39,407 bases of DNA from an uncultured Succiniclasticum sp. (GCA_905233365.1 CAJODT010000013.1:1-39407), one strand, 5' to 3'; shown: positions 25,689 through 34,452, numbered from the stretch's first letter. Program-made: numbers and translations. The notes: generated by a model from the sequence alone, not told the origin.

Positions 25689-26363
25689 CTAAGCCATCAA
25701 AAACTTTTTCCAAAACGGATACGTACTCAACACCACCACAATAACCAGCACGATAAAATCCACCATTGTCAACGGTTCCTTGGGCATATTCTTATACGTG
25801 TTGGCACCAAAACCCCGCAGCTCCATGGAAAGGGCCAGGGTTTCCGATTTGGCCACGGCCCGCATGACCAACGGACGGATTACAACCACATAGGACAGCA
25901 GGCGTTTCAACGCATTTCCCCGGTTGGAATAGCCCCGGCAGGACTGTGCGTCCAGCGTGATGGAGCTGTCTTCCAGAAAGTTTGGAACAAAACGCAGGGC
26001 CGCCGTCAGCATGAAAGCATATTCCACCGGCAGATGGAAACGATCCACCAGCGCTTTGGCAATGCTCTGGATGCGCGTGGTCGCCAGCATGCACAAAAAG
26101 GCAAGAGTCATGACCAGCATACGCAGGCCGCCGAAGAGGGAAACGTCCAGCGGCGAACCGAACAGCAGCTGCAACAGGATCATCATGCCGGTAAACACGG
26201 CTAACCCGCCGATAGCCGCCAGCATGGTCTTGCTGCGCTTGAAATATAACAGAAGTACCAGCTGTAATACTAAAATCGTTCCCACCGCCTGCAACGGCAG
26301 AATAAATACCCAGGCCGTAACCGCCAGCGTAACAATGATCCAGGTAAAGGCGTTCAGTTTCAT
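25689..26363 (-). CDS. ECF transporter T component (EcfT)
   Basis: Transmembrane coupling subunit of an energy-coupling factor transporter, 224 residues with about five hydrophobic segments. The coupling-helix signatures AQSCRGYSNRG and LSMELRGFGAN contain the two Ala-Arg-Gly-like (xRG) motifs that contact the ATPases. It starts with a 4-base overlap with the upstream ATPase gene and is last in the S-A'-A-T operon. Confidence 0.9.
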   Translation of the reverse strand: MKLNAFTWIIVTLAVTAWVFILPLQAVGTILVLQLVLLLYFKRSKTMLAAIGGLAVFTGMMILLQLLFGSPLDVSLFGGLRMLVMTLAFLCMLATTRIQSIAKALVDRFHLPVEYAFMLTAALRFVPNFLEDSSITLDAQSCRGYSNRGNALKRLLSYVVVIRPLVMRAVAKSETLALSMELRGFGANTYKNMPKEPLTMVDFIVLVIVVVLSTYPFWKKFLMA

Positions 26364-27166
26364 AAGGCAGCGCCTCCTTTCCGGATCGCGTCGCAGAAAT
26401 TTTCACAGGTTGCAGCGGAAACACCCAGACGGGAAGACAGCTCAGAAACGACAGGACGGCGCAGGCCCCAGCGTTCCACCGGCTGATTGCCTTCGAATAA
26501 TTCCTCCGGCGTACCGCTGAATACCAGATGACCATCTGTCAGAACAATGGCCCGGCGGGCATACTTGCGTACAACATTCATGTCATGGGTGATCAGAATA
26601 ATGGTCGTTCCTTTTTCTTCGTTCAGTGCTTTCAGATATTCCATCATGGCAGCCTGTTCCGCCGCGTCCTGCCCGTTGGTGATCTCATCCAAAATCAGCA
26701 TGCGGGGATTCAGGGCCAGAGCTGCCGCCACCCCCAGCCGCCGTTTCTGCCCGAAGGAAAGGATGCGGGGATATTTTGCCTCCAGCTCTTTCAGGCCCAT
26801 GGCCTCCAGTGCCGCCTTCACATTGGTTTTGATATTTGCTTCCGGCAGTTTTTTGACACGGGGGCCGTAAGCCACTTCTTCATACACCGTATCCGCAAGA
26901 ATCTGCAGATCCGGGTTCTGGAACACATAGCCGACTTTGTCCGCCAAATCGGCAGGCTCATAATTGATAATGTCTTCCCCGTCCACAAGGATCTGTCCGC
27001 TGCGGGGATGGTCCAGCGCCATGAACAGGCGGGACAGTGTCGTTTTGCCGCTGCCGTTGTGACCCAGCAGGGCTACAAATTCCCCGTCTTCGATTTTGCA
27101 GTTGATATCGAACAGCACCGGAATACCGCGGCGATAGGCAAAGTTGATCTCTTTTGCTTCAATCAT
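26360..27166 (-). CDS. ECF transporter ATPase (A subunit)
   Basis: ABC ATPase of 268 residues. Walker A is GHNGSGKTT (about 35-43), with the Q-loop at YVFQNPDLQI. The signature is LSFGQKRRLG rather than LSGGQ, and Walker B is RMLILDEITNGQD, where Ile replaces the usual Pro. His in ILITHDM is the switch. The C-terminal extension (RLGVSAATCENFCDAI) is typical of ECF ATPases. It overlaps both neighbours by 4 bases. Deviations of this kind occur in asymmetric ECF ATPase pairs. Confidence 0.92.
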   Translation of the reverse strand: MIEAKEINFAYRRGIPVLFDINCKIEDGEFVALLGHNGSGKTTLSRLFMALDHPRSGQILVDGEDIINYEPADLADKVGYVFQNPDLQILADTVYEEVAYGPRVKKLPEANIKTNVKAALEAMGLKELEAKYPRILSFGQKRRLGVAAALALNPRMLILDEITNGQDAAEQAAMMEYLKALNEEKGTTIILITHDMNVVRKYARRAIVLTDGHLVFSGTPEELFEGNQPVERWGLRRPVVSELSSRLGVSAATCENFCDAIRKGGAAL

Positions 27167-28026
27167 GCCCTCACCCCTCTTCCAAAACCTTTAGACTGCA
27201 ATTCTTTCACTGCTTCGTCGGCAGATCTCCATAAGCTAAACTGCTGCATCGTTTTCTTTTCCAGATTACATTTGACCTGCCACAGATCCGGCAGCAACGG
27301 GCGCAACTCTTCATCTTCATAAATTTGGGACGCTACGTCTTCGCAGCGGCCCTGGGCTGCAATCTCACCATTTTTCACGGCAATCAGATCCGTCATGTAC
27401 GGAAGCACAAACTCCAGCCGGTGCTCCACCACAATAAATGTGGTCCCATGTTCTTTGTGGATTTTATCCAGCAATTTATATAAGCTTTCGCCCCCGTCCG
27501 GGTCCATGGCGCTGACCGGTTCGTCCAGCACGATGATCTCCGGATGCACCGCCAGCAGGGAAGCCAGCGCCAGACGCTGCCGCTGCCCGCCGGACAGCTC
27601 GTCCAGCTGGTAGCTTTCCCGGCCCGGCAGACCTACGTCTTCCAGTGCCTGGCGAGTCCGCTCTTCTGCTTCCTCCGGCGGAAAACCGTGGTTCAACAGA
27701 CTGAAGGCCACTTCTTCCCCTGCCGTCAGGGAAACCAGCTGGCTTTCGTAGTCCTCCAGCATCAACCCCACTTTCATGGCCAGGTCAGAAACTTTTTTGC
27801 CCTGCGTCGTTTCGCCCAGCACTTTGATCTCACCGGCATAATCCCCGCCGGAATAAAAAGGGATGATGCCCGTTATGGCTTTGCACAGTGTGGTTTTGCC
27901 TGCGCCGCTGGGACCGATGATGACGGTAAAAGAGCCTTTTTCAATTTCCAGATTCACATTCTTCAGCACCAGATCGGAACGAAGATATTTAAAATAAAAA
28001 TCAGAAACAGAGACTACGGAACTCAT
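27163..28026 (-). CDS. ECF transporter ATPase (A' subunit)
   Basis: Second ABC ATPase, 287 residues. Walker A is GPSGAGKTT, the signature ELSGGQRQRLALAS and Walker B IIVLDEPVSAMD, with IVVEHRLEF as the switch region. Its motifs are canonical, unlike the partner, so the pair is asymmetric. 4-base overlaps with the S-component gene before it and the A gene after it show tight translational coupling. Confidence 0.93.
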   Translation of the reverse strand: MSSVVSVSDFYFKYLRSDLVLKNVNLEIEKGSFTVIIGPSGAGKTTLCKAITGIIPFYSGGDYAGEIKVLGETTQGKKVSDLAMKVGLMLEDYESQLVSLTAGEEVAFSLLNHGFPPEEAEERTRQALEDVGLPGRESYQLDELSGGQRQRLALASLLAVHPEIIVLDEPVSAMDPDGGESLYKLLDKIHKEHGTTFIVVEHRLEFVLPYMTDLIAVKNGEIAAQGRCEDVASQIYEDEELRPLLPDLWQVKCNLEKKTMQQFSLWRSADEAVKELQSKGFGRGVRA

Positions 28027-28628
28027 TTCTCTTCGCCCCCTTCCTGCGCATAAAACAGCTTCTTCACAGGACGGAACAGACCGAAGGTAATCAGGCCGTT
28101 AATTACGCCGACCACCGCCACTACCGGCAGCATGGCAAAGATCCAGACCTTCAGCGGCAGTCCCAGCACAGTACGCAGAATAAACGTAAACACGCCGCCG
28201 GACACGAAGGTGGAAACAAAACCGGTGATAAACGGAGTAAGCCGCCAGTCGCCCATATGGCAGGCCACAAAGGCTTTAACCAGCAGGCAGCAGGTGGTGG
28301 CCCCGCTCAGCTCGCTGGCAATGTTGCCCAGGGGAAACGCCGACTTCGATGAAGGGATCAGCGTCAGCCCCGCCACAAAGCCGATACCGATAGCCCGTTT
28401 CAGAGGCGGCCGGGTCAGGTTGATGACGATGGCATACATGGCGATGGTCCAGTTGGGGGTAACGCCGCCCACATTAGGGCTCACCGTATGTAAAATGATA
28501 CCGATAGCAAACAGCATGGCTGTGATCGCCACCCAGCGATAGCCCTCCTGGTTTGCATCTACGTGGGTAAGGGTTGGTACCGGTTTTAATTCCTTTTCCG
28601 GTTCAGGAACGTTCATTGTCTCTTCCAT
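28023..28628 (-). CDS. ECF transporter substrate-binding S component
   Basis: 201 residues with about six hydrophobic segments after a 30-residue hydrophilic N terminus. Features such as ILHTVSPNVGGVTPNWTIAM and GFVAGLTLIPSSKSAFPLGN loosely recall the TrpP-like S components, so tryptophan or a related compound is possible; the substrate cannot be fixed from sequence. No riboswitch is seen in the short upstream gap (28629-28823). It starts at ATG 28628 with GGAGAG upstream and leads the operon with its own ATPases and T subunit. Confidence 0.82.
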   Translation of the reverse strand: MEETMNVPEPEKELKPVPTLTHVDANQEGYRWVAITAMLFAIGIILHTVSPNVGGVTPNWTIAMYAIVINLTRPPLKRAIGIGFVAGLTLIPSSKSAFPLGNIASELSGATTCCLLVKAFVACHMGDWRLTPFITGFVSTFVSGGVFTFILRTVLGLPLKVWIFAMLPVVAVVGVINGLITFGLFRPVKKLFYAQEGGEEK

Positions 28629-28823
28629 AAAAAACTCTCCATTCTTTCCACTATGCTGATAGAATAAACAGCAAACATGGTTACATTATATATCACAACT
28701 GCAATGAAGTCTATCTCTAAATTATTTGGAAAAGTAATTTTTTTGTAGTATAATTTAAAAAATGTTACGGCATTGACCAAACCCGTTAAGGAAACACTGA
28801 TTAAAGATAAAGGAGCCTGCATT

Positions 28824-29729
28824 TTGTATAATCTGTTTCGCGATATCGTAGTCCTCAGCCTGACGTTTATAGTAAACTTTATAATCGTTTCTACCTTCTG
28901 GGGGCTGGTGGAAATGTTCAGCCCCATCCGCTGGCAGTGGTTGCAAAAGGGAATGGCTTATTTTAACATTCCCTTTACAGAAACAAATATTATCATTGTC
29001 TTATCTGCCTTGACTCTGTTGATTCCTTGCCTGCTGTACCGGACCTGGATCATGCAGCGTTATCTGTGCTGGTCTCTGAATTGCCAGACCCCCACAGGCG
29101 CCGCCGGTGAACAGCTGAAACAGGCCATGTCCATTGTCTGCCGGAAGGCCGGGCTGGATATGGACGATTACAATTTATATATCTGTAATTCAAATGATTT
29201 GAATGCCTTTGCCGTTGGCAGCAACAACATTGCAGTCACGCTCCCTCTGCTGACCAACTTGCAGACAAGCGAGGTTGCCGGCATCCTGGCCCATGAAATG
29301 GGACATATCCAGAACCGGGACACCAACACCACATTACTGACCAGCACAATGGGTTCTTTCGGGAATCTGGTCATACGTATTTACAGTTACATCACCGTGG
29401 TACTGCAAATCATCAGCTTCATTCCCATCATCGGCTGGCTCACCGCCATCATTTCCTGGTTCTTCGTCATCCAGATCTGGGTGTTCCAGCTCGTGATGCA
29501 ACTGCCACTGCACCTCATCACTTTGTTCAGTTCCCGGGAGGATGAATACGAAGCAGACCAGTATGCCTGCGAGATAGGCCTTGGCGTCGAATTATACAAC
29601 GGACTTGACTGTATCACCCAGGGCGAAGCCCAGAAAGGTTTTGCCGCACGTATCTTATCCAGTCATCCCGCTACCAAACAACGATTGGAACGTATTGAGA
29701 AATATGTGAATGCGAATTATATTGCGTAA
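28824..29729 (+). CDS. M48-family membrane metalloprotease (HtpX-like)
   Basis: Zinc protease in the inner membrane, probably for quality control of membrane proteins. The active site is LAHEMGHIQNRD, and the third zinc ligand is Glu in EDEYEADQYACE. Two hydrophobic segments precede it and two lie between the active site and the third ligand (TVVLQIISFIPIIGWLTAII). The start is taken as TTG 28824 with AAAGGAG 8 bases upstream (301 residues); the frame is open to 28773 but without a ribosome site. Divergent from the ECF operon. Confidence 0.88.
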   Translation: MYNLFRDIVVLSLTFIVNFIIVSTFWGLVEMFSPIRWQWLQKGMAYFNIPFTETNIIIVLSALTLLIPCLLYRTWIMQRYLCWSLNCQTPTGAAGEQLKQAMSIVCRKAGLDMDDYNLYICNSNDLNAFAVGSNNIAVTLPLLTNLQTSEVAGILAHEMGHIQNRDTNTTLLTSTMGSFGNLVIRIYSYITVVLQIISFIPIIGWLTAIISWFFVIQIWVFQLVMQLPLHLITLFSSREDEYEADQYACEIGLGVELYNGLDCITQGEAQKGFAARILSSHPATKQRLERIEKYVNANYIA

Positions 29730-29756
29730 CAACGTTTAGTTTCACTGATAAAAACG

Positions 29757-29797
29757 AAAAGCGAACGTAACCCTTTCCGGAGTTCACGTTCGCTTTT
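29757..29797. terminator. Bidirectional terminator between M48 protease and trxB
   Basis: AAAAGCGAACGT and ACGTTCGCTTTTTT form a 12-bp stem with A-runs on the left and T-runs on the right, so it works for both convergent genes. Confidence 0.85.
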
Positions 29798-29819
29798 TTA
29801 TTTTTCTTTACACAAAAGC

Positions 29820-30698
29820 TTAAAGACTTCTCACATATTTTGCTGCCGCAAGTCCGGCCACCGCTCCTTCATAAGCAGCTTTCACTACCTGCAGCAAGCC
29901 GCCAGTGCAGTCGCCGGCCGCATAGAGTCCCGGCACATTGGTAGCCATCTCCCGGTCCACCACGACACGGTTATTTTCCGTGCCGGCGCCGATCTTGCGG
30001 GCCAGATCCACACTGCCTGCCGTGCCCAGCGCAACAAACAATCCCTGAACAGAAATCAGGCCGCCGTCTTCCGTTTTCAGACCGCTGACACGTTCCATTC
30101 CGTTGGCGTTTTCTGCTTCCACCGCGGTCACTTTTTCTTTATGTACTTCAATCGTATCCGGTATTGCCACTGTCGGTTCTTTTCCGTTGGTGAACAGCAT
30201 AACCCTGCTGGCATGGGGCAGTAAAATTTCCGCTTCATGCAGGGCGTACTCCCCTTCACCCAGAACCGCCACGGCTTTTTCCCGATAAAAGAAGGCGTCG
30301 CAGATAGCACAGTAACTTACGCCCTTGCCTTCCAGTTCCTTCAGACCGGGAATTTTAGGCGCCAGCCGGGTGCTCCCTGCGGTCAGCACCACCGCTTTCG
30401 CTTCACAGGAACGGTTCGGCGTCTGCACCACAAGACCGGTAAAGTCATCGTTCATGGCAATGCCGACCACTTCATCTTCCATAAATTCCACGCCAAGCCG
30501 TTTCGCCCCGGCAATGCCGTTGGCTTCCAGCTCCGCGCCTGTCACAGGCTCGGCCAGACCGTAATAGTTTTCAATTTTCTCCGCTTTAGCCAGCGCCCCG
30601 CTGCCACGGCTGATCACCGTCACATCTGCGCCGGCGCGTTTTGCGTACAAAGCAGCGGAAATACCAGCAGGGCCGCTGCCGATAATAATAATATCCAT
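29820..30698 (-). CDS. Thioredoxin-reductase-like flavoprotein lacking NADPH-binding motifs
   Basis: 292 residues. The FAD motif is GSGPAG (7-12), the redox pair is C130-A-I-C133 in SYCAICDAFFYR, and YAAGDCTGG near the end completes FAD binding. In NADPH-dependent enzymes the second nucleotide domain has GxGxxA and HRRxxxR; here the first is GEGEYA (147-152) and the second is replaced by RVMLFTNGKEP (165-175). Loss of both resembles ferredoxin-dependent flavin thioredoxin reductases described in Clostridium and the related DFTR group. It is last in an operon with thioredoxin, a cysteine-less thioredoxin, an MFS protein and an L,D-transpeptidase. The donor is inferred, not shown. Confidence 0.85.
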   Translation of the reverse strand: MDIIIIGSGPAGISAALYAKRAGADVTVISRGSGALAKAEKIENYYGLAEPVTGAELEANGIAGAKRLGVEFMEDEVVGIAMNDDFTGLVVQTPNRSCEAKAVVLTAGSTRLAPKIPGLKELEGKGVSYCAICDAFFYREKAVAVLGEGEYALHEAEILLPHASRVMLFTNGKEPTVAIPDTIEVHKEKVTAVEAENANGMERVSGLKTEDGGLISVQGLFVALGTAGSVDLARKIGAGTENNRVVVDREMATNVPGLYAAGDCTGGLLQVVKAAYEGAVAGLAAAKYVRSL

Positions 30699-30786
30699 AC
30701 TTTGTTTTCTCCTCTGCCGTATCCATTTGAATGCTATGGCAGGCTGTCAAACATTAAAACATTATGCTTAATACGTCTGTACAAAA

Positions 30787-31095
30787 TTATGCAAACAGCT
30801 TCAGCACATTTTCCTTCGGCTGGTAGCCCACCGCTGTACCGATCAGCTGACCGTCCTTAAACGCCGCCAGGGTCGGGATACTCATAACATTAAACAGCTG
30901 CGCCAGTTCCGGATTTTCATCAATGTCAACTTTGCAGACTTTCAATTCCGGATGTTCTTCCGCAATCTTTTCTACTACAGGAGCCATCATACGGCAGGGA
31001 CCGCACCATGTTGCCCAGAAATCTACCAGCACCGGTTTATCCGCTTTCAACACTTCGTCTTTGAAATTTTCTTTGTTAAGTACTGTAACTGCCAT
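30787..31095 (-). CDS. trxA: Thioredoxin
   Basis: 102-residue thioredoxin with the active site WATWCGPCRM and cis-Pro in MSIPTL, reducing disulfides in cytosolic proteins. ATG at 31095 is chosen with AGAGGT upstream; the frame extends 18 codons further without support. It lies 78 bases after a cysteine-less paralogue and 88 bases before the reductase gene, so the electron chain is encoded together. Confidence 0.95.
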   Translation of the reverse strand: MAVTVLNKENFKDEVLKADKPVLVDFWATWCGPCRMMAPVVEKIAEEHPELKVCKVDIDENPELAQLFNVMSIPTLAAFKDGQLIGTAVGYQPKENVLKLFA

Positions 31096-31173
31096 TTTTA
31101 ATACCTCTTTTCTTTCCACTGACAATATATTTTTGGTTTTTGAAAACATATTAAAATTAAAGTATCCAACAAA

Positions 31174-31497
31174 TCATTGCACCAGGCTTAGTAAAACATT
31201 TTCCAATCGCAATCCGGTCGCCCGTTTAATCTTTTTTCCATTCTTAAAGGCAATCGTCGTCGGGATTATCATAATACCGAACTGCCCCGCAAAGGCATCG
31301 TATTCTTCCACGTCCAGCTTGCAAACCTTAATTTCAGGATGCTTGTCCGCAATAGAATCCAGCGCCGGATGCTGCATCCGGCTGGCCTGGTCCCAGGGCG
31401 CAAAAAAAGATACCAGAACCGGTCTATCACTTTCCAGCACTTCCGCCTGAAAATTTTCCGGTGTTACCAGCACAATATTTTCTTTCACACGTTCCAT
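31174..31497 (-). CDS. Thioredoxin-fold protein without catalytic cysteines
   Basis: 107 residues, clearly related to thioredoxin over its whole length (DRPVLVSFFAPWDQASRMQHPALDSI, KVCKLDVEEYDAFAGQFGIM, then IIPTTIAFKNG). The cis-Pro and fold residues are kept, but the WCGPC site reads PWDQASR, so no thiol redox activity is expected at that place. It starts 25 bases after the MFS gene stop (GAGGATCTC precedes ATG) and stands just before trxA. A chaperone-like, decoy or regulatory partner role is possible. Confidence 0.88.
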   Translation of the reverse strand: MERVKENIVLVTPENFQAEVLESDRPVLVSFFAPWDQASRMQHPALDSIADKHPEIKVCKLDVEEYDAFAGQFGIMIIPTTIAFKNGKKIKRATGLRLENVLLSLVQ

Positions 31498-31522
31498 AGT
31501 GAGATCCTCTTTTATTATTTAT

Positions 31523-32686
31523 TCACTCCTTCTCCGGTTCGGGAAGGAAAAAGGAGGCAATCAGGCCGATCAGACCGGCAATCCAGAAAATCTGCAAAGC
31601 CGGAACCAGACCCCAGCGGTCTGCCGCCCCGCCTACCAGCGGAGCAAAAATACCGCCCAGCGTCGTGGTCAGCCCCAGCGTGACGCCGGAAGCAAAGCCC
31701 GCATTTTTGGCGAGATAGGTCTGCCCCAGTACAACGATCGGGCTATACGGCATAAAGATTGAGATTGCCGCCGGAAGCAGCAAGGCCGTTGCCACCCAGA
31801 TATCTGTCGTATGTGTCAGCAACAGGTAGGTTGGCACCATGCAAAGAAAGGCTGCCCGGATGATCTTAACATATCCGAAACGGTCGGCCAGCAAGCCGCC
31901 GCCAAACGTAATGCACGCCCCTATGGTAAACAGAATCGATAAGGCCGTAGTTCCCTGGGTCGCAGACGCATGCAGCACCGTCATCCAGTAAATCGGGATA
32001 AATGTATTACTTAACGTAAAACCAATGGAACGGGCAAAGATGGGCAGTGAAAGAATACCAAAGGCCTTCCAGTCATTTTCACTGACTTTTACAGCTTTCT
32101 TTTCTGTTTCCTGTTTATTAAACAGGGAAACCTGCTGCAATACATATGGCATCCTTGTCCAAAGGGCAATAGCCAGAACAGCATTTACTATGCCAAAAAT
32201 CAACAGGGAATGTATGCCCAGTTTGTAAGCACAAATCCCTGCCACGATTGGTCCTACTGCAAACCCGGCATTTCCACCCACCGAAAAAGTGCCCAGTGCC
32301 TGGCCTTTCGCTTTCGCTGCGATACGATTCACCATCAACGCCGCTTCCGGATGGAACACCGCGCTGCCCACACCGCTCAGCATGGCTGCCGCAAAAATCG
32401 CGGAAAAGGATGTGCAGAAACCCATAAGCGCTACAGATATCCCGCAGAACAAGGTCCCCAACGGTATAAACCAGGGGCGGGATATGCGGTCGGAATAATA
32501 TCCGAACAACGGCTGTAGTACAGAAGCTACCAGCACGTTTGCAAAAATCAGCGTGCCTGCCGCCTGATAGGATAAATCATAATTCCGGATAAAATACGGC
32601 AGCAGGGCCGGAATCGCGCCCTGGCACCAGTCCACGGAAAGATGTCCCAACGAAAACAGATACACTGCGGGATCTATCTTTTTCAA
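31523..32686 (-). CDS. MFS exporter of the fosmidomycin-resistance (Fsr) family
   Basis: 387 residues, 12 predicted membrane segments. GVGSAVFHPEAALMVNRIA is the characteristic Fsr signature; YYSDRISRPWFIP matches the MFS loop 2-3 motif. Probably exports a small acidic or phosphonate-like compound or drug; the true substrate is unknown. The start is TTG 32686, six bases after the L,D-transpeptidase stop, whose final codons double as ribosome site, so the two are translationally coupled. Confidence 0.85.
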   Translation of the reverse strand: MKKIDPAVYLFSLGHLSVDWCQGAIPALLPYFIRNYDLSYQAAGTLIFANVLVASVLQPLFGYYSDRISRPWFIPLGTLFCGISVALMGFCTSFSAIFAAAMLSGVGSAVFHPEAALMVNRIAAKAKGQALGTFSVGGNAGFAVGPIVAGICAYKLGIHSLLIFGIVNAVLAIALWTRMPYVLQQVSLFNKQETEKKAVKVSENDWKAFGILSLPIFARSIGFTLSNTFIPIYWMTVLHASATQGTTALSILFTIGACITFGGGLLADRFGYVKIIRAAFLCMVPTYLLLTHTTDIWVATALLLPAAISIFMPYSPIVVLGQTYLAKNAGFASGVTLGLTTTLGGIFAPLVGGAADRWGLVPALQIFWIAGLIGLIASFFLPEPEKE

Positions 32687-32692
32687 CTCACA

Positions 32693-33421
32693 TCACTCTT
32701 CAATCACAACTTTTGTGCCTACCCGCACATACTGTTTCAGCTCTTCTACATTCTGGTTCTGCAGACGGATGCAGCCTTCCGAATCACGGGCCCGCATCAG
32801 CTCAGGCTTGTGGGTTCCGTGAATACCGATGCCGCCCCAGGCTCCCTTGCTCATTTCATCCGTATTAATACTAATGAACCAGGGACCGTAAGCGCCTTTG
32901 ATTTCCCCTTTGCCATCGCCGAAGTCGTGGGTCCAGCCGGAGGAATCGCAAATCTCATCTACATAGAACGTCCCCGTAGGCGTCTTCATATCGCCCCGTT
33001 TTGTTTTCTGCCCCGGATTTTTCCCCAGCGTACAATCGTAGGATTTAATCACAGTGTTCTTATTGTCCAACAGATACAAAGTAAAAGCGCTCTTCTTAAT
33101 ATGTACAGAATACTTTTTCTGATCCGCATTCTGTTTAATTATTGCCTTTTCTTTATTTGCTTTTTCTTCCGCTTCCTTCTTTGCCTTCTCAGCGGCTTCC
33201 TTCGTCTTCTTTTCCGCTTCTGCTTTTGCTTTTTTCTCAGCCTCTTCCTTTGCTTTCTTTTCCGCCGCAATCTGTTCCGACGTTTTTTGCTGATTTGTTA
33301 TTTTTGTATTATCTTTCGGTTTATCTTCTTCCTTACAACCTGCTATAGCCAAAGACGAAAACAGTATCAAAAATGCCATCAGCACTACCGTAATTTTTGC
33401 CAGCTTACGATTATTTTTCAT
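32693..33421 (-). CDS. L,D-transpeptidase (YkuD) lipoprotein, active-site residues intact
   Basis: 242 residues. A signal peptide with lipobox LAIAGC places it as a lipoprotein. A Lys/Glu/Ala-rich helical spacer (about residues 45-105) leads to a YkuD domain (KYSVHIKKSAFTLYLLDNKN to the end). The catalytic pattern is IGIHGTHKP with SEGCIRL, Cys217 being the nucleophile. It probably makes 3-3 cross-links or attaches proteins to peptidoglycan in the periplasm. ATG 33421 is used because a signal peptide follows; the ORF extends 17 codons further. It heads the operon with the MFS and thioredoxin genes. Confidence 0.92.
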   Translation of the reverse strand: MKNNRKLAKITVVLMAFLILFSSLAIAGCKEEDKPKDNTKITNQQKTSEQIAAEKKAKEEAEKKAKAEAEKKTKEAAEKAKKEAEEKANKEKAIIKQNADQKKYSVHIKKSAFTLYLLDNKNTVIKSYDCTLGKNPGQKTKRGDMKTPTGTFYVDEICDSSGWTHDFGDGKGEIKGAYGPWFISINTDEMSKGAWGGIGIHGTHKPELMRARDSEGCIRLQNQNVEELKQYVRVGTKVVIEE

Positions 33422-33578
33422 ATTATTCCTGCTTTCCGGGCACCCCGTATATTGTACAGTTACCCTAAACATAATTTAACTTTGTTAACCAAATCATTTC
33501 CTTTGTATGAATCTGTCGCTAACTGCCACAAACCGGTTCCGAATTATAAATTTTCCGTCATGCATCAATGATAAAAAG

Positions 33579-33620
33579 AAAGAGTTATTCCGCAAGCGCT
33601 TCTTTGAGGAATAACTCTTT
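33579..33620 (-). terminator. Terminator of the second YkuD gene
   Basis: AAAGAGTTATTCC and GGAATAACTCTTT form a perfect 13-bp stem; on the minus strand it is followed by CTTTTTA. It separates the two YkuD genes into different transcripts. Confidence 0.88.
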
Positions 33621-33629
33621 GACTGCTTA

Positions 33630-34334
33630 TCACTCTTTAATCGTAACAACCGTACCGACCTTCACAAACTTTTTGATCTCTTCGATATCGCTGTTCCGCA
33701 CCCGTACGCTGCCTGCCGAAGAGGCTCTGCCCAGACCCTCCGGTTTATTCGTACCGGAAATACCGATGCCGTTCCATTCGCCCTTGCTCAGTTCACGGGT
33801 ATCCAGGGTGATGAACCAGGGGCCGTACGCGCCCTTCCCATCTTCATCAGAAATCCAGTCGGAAGAAGGATTGATGGATTCAACCTTAAAGGTTCCCTCC
33901 GGTGTCCTTGCATCTCCTGTTTTTGTCTTCTGCCCCGGGTTACGACCTACCGCGCAGTTATATTCCTTAATCGGAGTCCCGTTGTCCAACAGTGTGATCC
34001 GGTATGCGCTTTTTGTTACAACCAGGCTGTAGGTGTGGCTCGTTACAGGTTGTGCCAAAACCTTGGCCTCTTCCACCTTTTGTTTTTGCACTTCCGCCTT
34101 TTTGGCAATCTCTTCCTTTCCCTTCTGCTCAACTTTTTCCGTTTCAGTCAGTTCAGGCTGGGCGTTATCCGCAAAGAAAGGCGCCGCGCTCAGGTGATTA
34201 TAAGTACCGCTGACGATTACGATCAAAAGACCTGCTGTTACTACTTTGCCCAGCGTGCTCCGGCGCATCCAGCGCATTACGATTGCAAGATAGGCTAACA
34301 TATATACAAAAATACTAGGCTTTGATTTTTTCAT
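33630..34334 (-). CDS. L,D-transpeptidase-like (YkuD) protein with both catalytic residues replaced
   Basis: 234 residues with one N-terminal membrane anchor (about 27-45, GKVVTAGLLIVIVSGTY) and a Lys/Glu-rich spacer. The YkuD domain is very close to the neighbouring gene's, sharing GRNPGQKTKTGDARTPEGTF and GAYGPWFITLDTRELSKGEW. The active site reads IGISGTNKP and SAGSVRV: the conserved His and the nucleophile Cys have both become Ser (Ser209). It cannot work by the normal cysteine mechanism. ATG 34334 has AAAGGTG upstream. It is transcribed just before the active paralogue but ends at its own terminator. A non-catalytic peptidoglycan-binding role is possible. Confidence 0.88.
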   Translation of the reverse strand: MKKSKPSIFVYMLAYLAIVMRWMRRSTLGKVVTAGLLIVIVSGTYNHLSAAPFFADNAQPELTETEKVEQKGKEEIAKKAEVQKQKVEEAKVLAQPVTSHTYSLVVTKSAYRITLLDNGTPIKEYNCAVGRNPGQKTKTGDARTPEGTFKVESINPSSDWISDEDGKGAYGPWFITLDTRELSKGEWNGIGISGTNKPEGLGRASSAGSVRVRNSDIEEIKKFVKVGTVVTIKE

Positions 34335-34452
34335 CAAATCACACCTTTACTGTCAAAAATAAAACAAACCACTATTACTCGTTTATTATATCACAAAATT
34401 ACAATATGTAGTATAGTTAATTTCCAGATTTAACAAAAAAAACACATTGATA

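Noticed and set aside
26360-27166. Idea that the ECF ATPase with LSFGQ and LDEIT motifs is inactive
   Set aside because: ECF ATPase pairs are commonly asymmetric and the key Walker A, Walker B Asp-Glu and switch His are kept.
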